A program made the translations under genes and the position numbers. Below are positions 5,538-9,155 of a stretch of DNA of 9,155 nucleotides, one piece after another (position 1 is the stretch's first letter; each line of letters starts with the position of its first letter). Origin of the DNA: DATFMP01 sp035266845 (GTDB lineage Bacteria; SAR324; JACQKK01). The stretch spans positions 1-9,155 of the forward strand of contig DATFMP010000008.1 of NCBI GenBank assembly GCA_035266845.1, given 5' to 3'. The notes below the pieces were generated by a model. The model did no database searches and was not told the DNA's origin. It saw only the letters and a program-made list of their open reading frames with translations.

Positions 5538-6716
5538 ATGAAGATCACCCGCATCCGCGCCGACTGGCTGCACGTCCCCATCCCGGAGGACAAGGCCTCC
5601 ACCAGCGACTTCGGCCGCAACACGTCGTTCAACACGACCCTGGTGCGCGTGGAGACCGACGCGGGCATCATGGGCCTGGGCGAGGCCAAGGCCTCCGTGG
5701 GCAGCCTGGGCAGCCAGGCCGCGCTGGTGGCCACCATCGAGCAGGAGCTGGCTCCGCTGCTGGTGGGCGAGGACCCGCGGGACGTGGCCCGGCTGTGGGA
5801 GCTGATGTACAACGGCTCGCGCGCGCACCATGCCCTGCGCCACGGGCGCGTGTTTCCGGTGCTGGGGCGACGCGGCATCACGGTGTCCGCGATCAGCGGC
5901 ATCGACATGGCCCTGTGGGACATCCTGGGGCGCTCGCTGGACGTCCCGGTGCACCGGCTGCTGGGAGGCAAGGTGCATGCGAAGCTGCCCGCGTACGCCT
6001 CCGGCGGCTGGGCAGACGAGCGTGGCATCGGGCGCGAGCTGGCCGGCTACGTGGAGAGCGGCGGCTTCCGCGCCGTGAAGATGCGCGTGGGCGCCATGGA
6101 TGGCGACGTGATGACCTCCGTGCGCCGCGTGCGCGCGGCCCGCGAGGCCCTGGGAGACAGTATCGGCATCATGACCGACGCCCACGGTACCTTCGGCGTG
6201 GCCGAGGCCAAGCGCTTCTGCCGTGAGGCGGCGGACGTACGCCTGGAATGGCTGGAGGAGCCGGTCTCCGGCGACGACAAGCGCGGCTGCGCCGAGGTGC
6301 GCGCCACCACGGACATCCCCATTGCCGCGGGCGAGAGCGAGTTCACGCGCTTCGACTTCCACGAGCTGGCCCGGCTGCGCGCCGTGGATGTGTTCCAGCC
6401 CGACCTGGCCATTTGCGGAGGCATCACGGAGGGCATGCGCATCGCGGCCTTGGCGGCCACCTACCAGATCCGCCTGGCGCCGCACCTGTGGGGCGGGGCG
6501 CTGATGTTCTCCGCTGGCCTGCAGGTGTGCGCGGCCTCGCCCAGCGCCTTCATCGTGGAATACTCCCTGCTGCACAACCCTCTGCAGGCCGAGCTGGCCA
6601 CGGAGCCCATCACGGTGACGGATGGCGAAGTGGCCGTGCCCGATCGTCCGGGCCTGGGCGTCACGCTGAATGAGGTGTTCGTGGAGCGCTATCGCGTGCA
6701 GGGCTCGGCGCCGTAG
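5538..6716 (+). CDS. Mandelate racemase/muconate lactonizing-type enolase superfamily enzyme, probable acid-sugar dehydratase
   Basis: The 392-residue product has the N-terminal capping domain (about 1-130) and the beta-barrel domain of the enolase superfamily, which abstracts a proton alpha to a carboxylate in a Mg-dependent reaction. By alignment in my head with mandelate racemase, the metal ligands are D214, E240 and E266, and the dyad D289-H316 is spaced exactly as in that enzyme (27 residues). K181-M-R183 stands where racemase has KxK. D214-A-H216 gives a DxH motif; in D-galactonate and mannonate dehydratases the His of DxH acts as general acid. E341 is a further likely active-site acid. 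These residues favour a sugar-acid or hydroxy-acid dehydratase over a racemase. The frame is open to ATGs at 5490 and upstream, but the MKITRIRADWL start at 5538 matches the family; no clear Shine-Dalgarno is seen. No transporter or sugar kinase is adjacent, so the substrate is unknown. Confidence 0.9.
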   Translation: MKITRIRADWLHVPIPEDKASTSDFGRNTSFNTTLVRVETDAGIMGLGEAKASVGSLGSQAALVATIEQELAPLLVGEDPRDVARLWELMYNGSRAHHALRHGRVFPVLGRRGITVSAISGIDMALWDILGRSLDVPVHRLLGGKVHAKLPAYASGGWADERGIGRELAGYVESGGFRAVKMRVGAMDGDVMTSVRRVRAAREALGDSIGIMTDAHGTFGVAEAKRFCREAADVRLEWLEEPVSGDDKRGCAEVRATTDIPIAAGESEFTRFDFHELARLRAVDVFQPDLAICGGITEGMRIAALAATYQIRLAPHLWGGALMFSAGLQVCAASPSAFIVEYSLLHNPLQAELATEPITVTDGEVAVPDRPGLGVTLNEVFVERYRVQGSAP

Positions 6717-6743
6717 CGGACACTGCACCGAATTGACGGCCAA

Positions 6744-6792
6744 CCCAGTTAAACCTGGGGGAGCAGGCTCCCCCGGACCCCCGCTTTACGGG
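6744..6792. repeat. Palindromic cluster in the convergent spacer, possible terminator
   Basis: GGGGGAGC (6757-6764) pairs perfectly with GCTCCCCC (6767-6774), leaving two loop bases (or four if the closing pair opens). An alternative hairpin, CCCAG (6744-6748) with CTGGG (6755-6759), overlaps and excludes it. A third small stem, CCCG (6780-6783) with CGGG (6789-6792), follows. The block starts 27 bases past the enolase-superfamily stop. It shares the G5/C5 design of the 892-990 element. No T-tract is present. Confidence 0.55.
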
Positions 6793-6869
6793 CTTGTCAG
6801 ATTCAACCCCGCGCCTGCCGCGACGACACGAACCGGCACAACCAGCATTCAGGCCAATTTATTGGAGAG

Positions 6870-6891
6870 CCGGGGGATGCAAATCCCCCGG
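6870..6891 (-). terminator. Perfect 9-bp hairpin downstream of the DUF1932 gene
   Basis: CCGGGGGAT (6870-6878) pairs perfectly with ATCCCCCGG (6883-6891). The loop reads GCAA on the plus strand (a GNRA tetraloop) and TTGC on the minus strand. It lies 22 bases beyond the stop of the minus-strand DUF1932 gene, and the minus-strand sequence that follows is AT-rich (AATAAATT) without a clean T-run. A small inverted repeat, CCAAT-TT-ATTGG, sits at 6854-6865. It is plausibly the terminator for this operon and could also block plus-strand read-through. Confidence 0.55.
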
Positions 6892-6913
6892 ATGTCTTTG
6901 CAAGGGGTTCTGG

Positions 6914-7801
6914 CTAGTTCTTGGGTGGCGCCAGGGCCTTGGCCAGGGCCGCGGCCACGTCGTCCAGGCCGCGCTCCGTGCGGGATTCGGGGCGCTCGGC
7001 GCCCAGGGACGTGCCCGCCATGAATCGGTAGACGTCGGCGGCGCCCCGCATCATCCCGCCCGGCAGCCCGGCCGCCTCGAAGGCCCGGCCGTGCTCCTCC
7101 ATCTCGCCCACGAAGCGGTGCGCCTTGGGCGGCACGGTGGGCAGGCTGCGCTGCAGCCACGGATAGAGCGCGGGCTGGCTCAGCCGCAGCTCTTCGTCCA
7201 GCGGGCCCTGCAGGCCCATGGCGTGGGCATAGGTGAAGAGCACGCCGCCCAGGGCGTTCAGGCCCTTGGTGAGGCTGGCGTAGCAGGTCTTGAACGCGGA
7301 AGCGTGCCCCACGGGCCCCTCCAGCACGCGGATGTCCAGTCCGTGCGCGCCCAGTGCGGCGAATGCCCCCGCGTGTGCTCCCGAGGCGTAGAAGCGCGTC
7401 TTGCCCGGCACGCGCGGGGGCGGGCCGATGATGGACGCGTCCACGTAGGGCGCGCCGGCGGTGGCGATGGCCTCGCCCACGGCGCGGGCCGTCTCCGCGG
7501 AGACGGCGTTGCAGTCCACGTAGAGCGGGGCTCTGCCGGCGGCACGCATGGCCGCGGCCACCTGCTGCGCGGCCGCCACGGCATCGGCCGGCACCAGGAT
7601 GGAGAGGATCGCGTCCGATTCGCGCACCAACGTGGCAAGCGAGCCCACGTCCTCCACGCCCGCCCGCGCGGCCAGGGCGCGGGTGCGCTCGCTGCGTCCC
7701 TCCAGCGCGGCGATGGGGCGCAGCCCGTGCGCGGCCAGCACCTGGCCCACGGTGGCGCCCATGTCGCCGGGGCTGTGGATGCCGATGGTGCGCAGGGGCA
7801 T
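6914..7801 (-). CDS. 6-phosphogluconate dehydrogenase-like NAD(P)-binding oxidoreductase with DUF1932-type C-terminus
   Basis: The 295-residue product has an N-terminal Rossmann domain with GIHSPGDMG at residues 7-15, SILVP at 67-71 and YVDCNAVS at 94-101 (the region of the beta-hydroxyacid dehydrogenase substrate signature). VDASIIGPPPRVPGKT follows at 120-135. An all-helical C-terminal domain contains GHASAFKTCYASLTKGLNAL, in which K171 corresponds to the catalytic lysine of beta-hydroxyacid dehydrogenases. The C-terminal pattern (KTCYASLTKG, then a PWLQRSLPTVPPKAHRFVGEM segment) is that of DUF1932 proteins. A 2-hydroxy- or 3-hydroxy-acid oxidation is likely from the family; the substrate is unknown. 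The ATG at 7801 lies 13 bp after the stop of the unknown gene, indicating co-transcription. No good Shine-Dalgarno is seen, so translation may be coupled. Confidence 0.85.
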   Translation of the reverse strand: MPLRTIGIHSPGDMGATVGQVLAAHGLRPIAALEGRSERTRALAARAGVEDVGSLATLVRESDAILSILVPADAVAAAQQVAAAMRAAGRAPLYVDCNAVSAETARAVGEAIATAGAPYVDASIIGPPPRVPGKTRFYASGAHAGAFAALGAHGLDIRVLEGPVGHASAFKTCYASLTKGLNALGGVLFTYAHAMGLQGPLDEELRLSQPALYPWLQRSLPTVPPKAHRFVGEMEEHGRAFEAAGLPGGMMRGAADVYRFMAGTSLGAERPESRTERGLDDVAAALAKALAPPKN

Positions 7802-7814
7802 CGGGTTCGGCGCG

Positions 7815-8510
7815 CTAGGGGCGCCGCTTGACGCGGTGCTTGATGATGTAGTCGCTGGCGGACTTGAAGATCGGCTTGAGGTGCTTGGGCAGCTCCTCCT
7901 TGGATTCCTCCAGCCCGTTGACGATGCGGGCCAGCAGCTCCATGTCGTAGTCGAACAGGCGCTTCACGTTCAGCTTGCTGAGCGCAGCCACGAGCTGTTC
8001 ATGGCTCTCCAGGGCCACCCCCCCACGGGCCGATGAGCGCGCGGGGCCCGACAGGATGGACGCGGCGGTCTCGAGCCGCTTTTCCAGCTGCCCTTCCAGG
8101 CGCTCCCCGCCGAACAGCAGCACGCCGCGCATGTTCTTGTCGCCCGGATTCTCGAAGCAGTACAGGAGGCAGTTGCGGGGCAACCCCAGGTTGTCCGCCA
8201 CCACCTTGTAGACCCCCGCCGCATCGCGCTCCAGTCCCTCGGCGCTCTGGAACAGCCGGTCAAGTTGCGGCACCTGGAAGCGCTTGCGGATGTACTGCGG
8301 CACCTGCTGATTGGGAAACCGCTGGTTGAGCCGCAGCCTCAGCGTGTTGCCCAGGAATCCCTTGTGCTTGGTCGCGATGCCCACGGCAAACGGCGCGCCG
8401 GAGATCACGGAGCCGAACAGTTCGTCAATCAGCGTGTCCCAATCCTTGCGCTGGGTCGGCTGCGCCCGTGTCTGACCGGCGGACGATGATGCGCTCATCA
8501 TGGCTTCCAT
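7815..8510 (-). CDS. Uncharacterised 231-residue cytoplasmic protein
   Basis: I do not recognise this protein. It has no signal peptide and no membrane span. A polar, low-complexity N-terminus (Ser/Ala/Gln, residues 5-20) precedes a probably folded core. The core includes GAPFAVGIATKHKGFLGNTLRLRLNQRF (about 38-65), a Gln/Arg-rich QVPQYIRKRFQVPQ, CLLYCFENPGDKNMRGVLLFGGERL (114-138) with two cysteines three residues apart, and a charged helix EGQLEKRLETAASIL. Residues 164-230 are helical and end in the basic IIKHRVKRRP. The frame has bases typical of the neighbouring genes, and codon use supports it as real. ATGs occur at residues 1, 4 and 5; GGAA just before the latter two leaves the start undecided between 8510 and 8498. 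It heads a two-gene operon with the DUF1932 oxidoreductase, under the promoter at 8678-8706. Confidence 0.7.
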   Translation of the reverse strand: MEAMMSASSSAGQTRAQPTQRKDWDTLIDELFGSVISGAPFAVGIATKHKGFLGNTLRLRLNQRFPNQQVPQYIRKRFQVPQLDRLFQSAEGLERDAAGVYKVVADNLGLPRNCLLYCFENPGDKNMRGVLLFGGERLEGQLEKRLETAASILSGPARSSARGGVALESHEQLVAALSKLNVKRLFDYDMELLARIVNGLEESKEELPKHLKPIFKSASDYIIKHRVKRRP

Positions 8511-8653
8511 CGGTTGCGGGTGTCGATTGTCGGGGCGGCGGGCCTCCTTGGCTGCGCCCTGTGGGCCGGACGTGTTCCTGGCACCTCACTTTAAGACAAC
8601 AGGTCCCGTCGCGCAATTTCCCTTCCAGCGCACTTCCTGGCGCCGTGGGTTGT

Positions 8654-8673
8654 CATAAATAGCATAATTTATG
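8654..8673. promoter_or_regulatory. 20-bp palindrome, likely operator at the minus-strand promoter
   Basis: CATAAAT (8654-8660) and ATTTATG (8667-8673) are a perfect 7-bp inverted repeat around AGCATA. The flanks GTC and GGAC extend the symmetry if a one-base bulge is allowed. It begins where transcription from the 8678-8706 promoter should start (near 8671), the classic position for a repressor operator. The regulator is not in the window. Confidence 0.55.
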
Positions 8674-8677
8674 GACA

Positions 8678-8706
8678 ATTGTACCAGAATAGCGGCGACA
8701 GGACAA
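8678..8706 (-). promoter_or_regulatory. Extended -10 sigma-70 promoter for the unknown gene/DUF1932 operon
   Basis: On the minus strand TTGTCC (8706-8701) is followed after exactly 17 bases by TACAAT (8683-8678), which matches consensus at five of six positions. TGG directly before it gives an extended -10 (TGn). This is the best-looking promoter in the window. It implies a leader of roughly 160 bases before the ATG at 8510. Confidence 0.6.
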
Positions 8707-8904
8707 TCCCGCGAATGCACGATGGACGGGCTCCGCGAGCCCATGATACGCATCCGGGTCGCGCCATGGGGCTCCGGATGGCCTGCCCAGCCGGGTTGCA
8801 CGGAGGGCACGGCGGGTGGGTGCTGGACCTTGTGCGGTCCGTGGGGAGTGGGCCGGATGTGCGCCGCCGGTGACCGCAGCCTTTCCCCATGGACGAAGGC
8901 GCGA

Positions 8905-8925
8905 TATACTGGTGCGCAAAGCGCA
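8905..8925 (+). promoter_or_regulatory. Possible -10 element and start-site dyad for the rhodanese gene
   Basis: TATACT (8905-8910) is a good -10 (five of six). Its -35 at 17 bases spacing is poor (TTTCCC, 8882-8887). The dyad TGCGC-AAA-GCGCA (8913-8925) overlaps the expected transcription start near 8917. The leader would be about 67 bases. Confidence 0.4.
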
Positions 8926-8983
8926 TTTCGGGCGCGGCGCCGGGATCGTGCGCGCGTCAGCACTCCACCAGCGGGGACGCTCC

Positions 8984-9155
8984 ATGCAAGTGTCTGTCGA
9001 AGAATTCCTGAAGAAGCGCAAGGAATCGCGGCCTTCCTACGTGCTCGACTTGCGCGGCATGGACGAGTACAGCGATCACCACTTGGCGGGGGCCCACAAC
9101 CTGCCGCTTGAGTTCCTGGAATCGAACCTGCACCGGCTGCCGTTCGCGGGCGAAC
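8984..9155 (+). CDS. Rhodanese-like domain protein, 5' part only
   Basis: 57 residues are visible before the window ends. YVLDLRGMDEYSDHHLAGAHNLPLEFL (about 19-45) is the rhodanese N-terminal signature: the strand with the D-x-R motif, then E-Y/F and the H-x-x-G-A-x-N/H-I-P segment. Rhodaneses carry a persulfide on a Cys located about 30 residues after this region, so the catalytic loop, and whether it has Cys, lies outside the window. GGGGA upstream of the ATG at 8984 is a weak ribosome site. Sulfur transfer, arsenate reduction or a non-catalytic regulatory role are all possible for such domains. Confidence 0.85.
   Translation, partial: MQVSVEEFLKKRKESRPSYVLDLRGMDEYSDHHLAGAHNLPLEFLESNLHRLPFAGE

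Larger units (their letters stand above)
8511..8983. other. Divergent intergenic region between the unknown operon and the rhodanese gene
   Basis: These 473 bases hold no gene I can support. An AT-rich island at about 8650-8690 contains a minus-strand promoter and a 20-bp palindrome. A perfect hairpin GGGCTC-CGC-GAGCCC lies at 8728-8742. A -10-like TATACT and a small dyad lie close to the rhodanese start. An open frame from 8671 overlaps the rhodanese gene in another frame; it is rich in Gly, Arg and Cys and looks spurious. The stretch is long for a simple divergent spacer, so a small RNA or leader cannot be excluded. Confidence 0.65.

Noticed and set aside
4188..6743. Minus-strand open frame of 851 codons opposite metY and the enolase-superfamily gene
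   Set aside because: It is fully antisense to two well-supported genes and is His, Gln, Ala, Gly-rich with no motif. It is a shadow frame.
8671..9111. Plus-strand open frame of 146 codons before and over the rhodanese gene
   Set aside because: It overlaps the rhodanese start in another frame, begins inside the minus-strand promoter region, and has unusual Gly/Arg/Cys/Trp content without a domain.

Overview
The window is GC-rich, AT-poor bacterial chromosomal DNA. Coding regions strongly prefer G or C in third codon positions, so long spurious antisense frames are common. The gene content (ThiO-type glycine oxidase, MetY, an EthD-like protein, an atypical SDR, a Tat-exported FecR-like protein) suggests a beta- or gammaproteobacterium, most likely Burkholderiales-like. 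This is inference from gene families only. No rRNA, tRNA, CRISPR array, transposase, integrase or phage gene was seen.

Layout: ten genes, two of them cut by the window edges. Five lie on the minus strand in the first 3.7 kb. In transcription order they are an atypical short-chain dehydrogenase (3718-2933), an EthD-domain protein (2858-2487), a polytopic membrane protein (2472-1774), a Tat-exported FecR-like protein (1745-987) and the start of glycine oxidase thiO (866 to beyond base 1). The first four are tightly spaced and look like one operon. Before thiO lies a 99-bp palindromic element with 9-bp terminal inverted repeats that overlaps the stop codon of the FecR-like gene. An AT-richer spacer of 367 bp (3719-4085) separates this group from two plus-strand genes: metY (O-acetylhomoserine sulfhydrylase, 4086-5393) and a mandelate-racemase-subgroup enolase-superfamily enzyme, probably an acid-sugar dehydratase (5538-6716). 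A convergent spacer with two more G5/C5 hairpins (6717-6913) follows. Next come two minus-strand genes, an unrecognised 231-residue protein (8510-7815) and a 6-phosphogluconate-dehydrogenase-like DUF1932 oxidoreductase (7801-6914), apparently co-transcribed. A second AT-rich divergent spacer (8511-8983) carries a good minus-strand promoter with an overlapping 20-bp palindrome. The window ends in the start of a rhodanese-domain gene (8984 onward).

How the genes work together: metY (sulfide into homocysteine), thiO (thiazole biosynthesis or glycine oxidation) and the rhodanese fit housekeeping sulfur and amino-acid metabolism. The SDR, EthD-like protein, enolase-superfamily enzyme and DUF1932 dehydrogenase resemble catabolic accessory genes for hydroxy- or sugar-acid substrates, but no transporter or regulator is present to name a substrate. 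I found no convincing new defence or mobile system. The best leads are the SDR in which all four classical catalytic positions are replaced, the hairpin element with terminal inverted repeats, the FecR-like protein paired with a membrane protein, and the unknown 231-residue protein.
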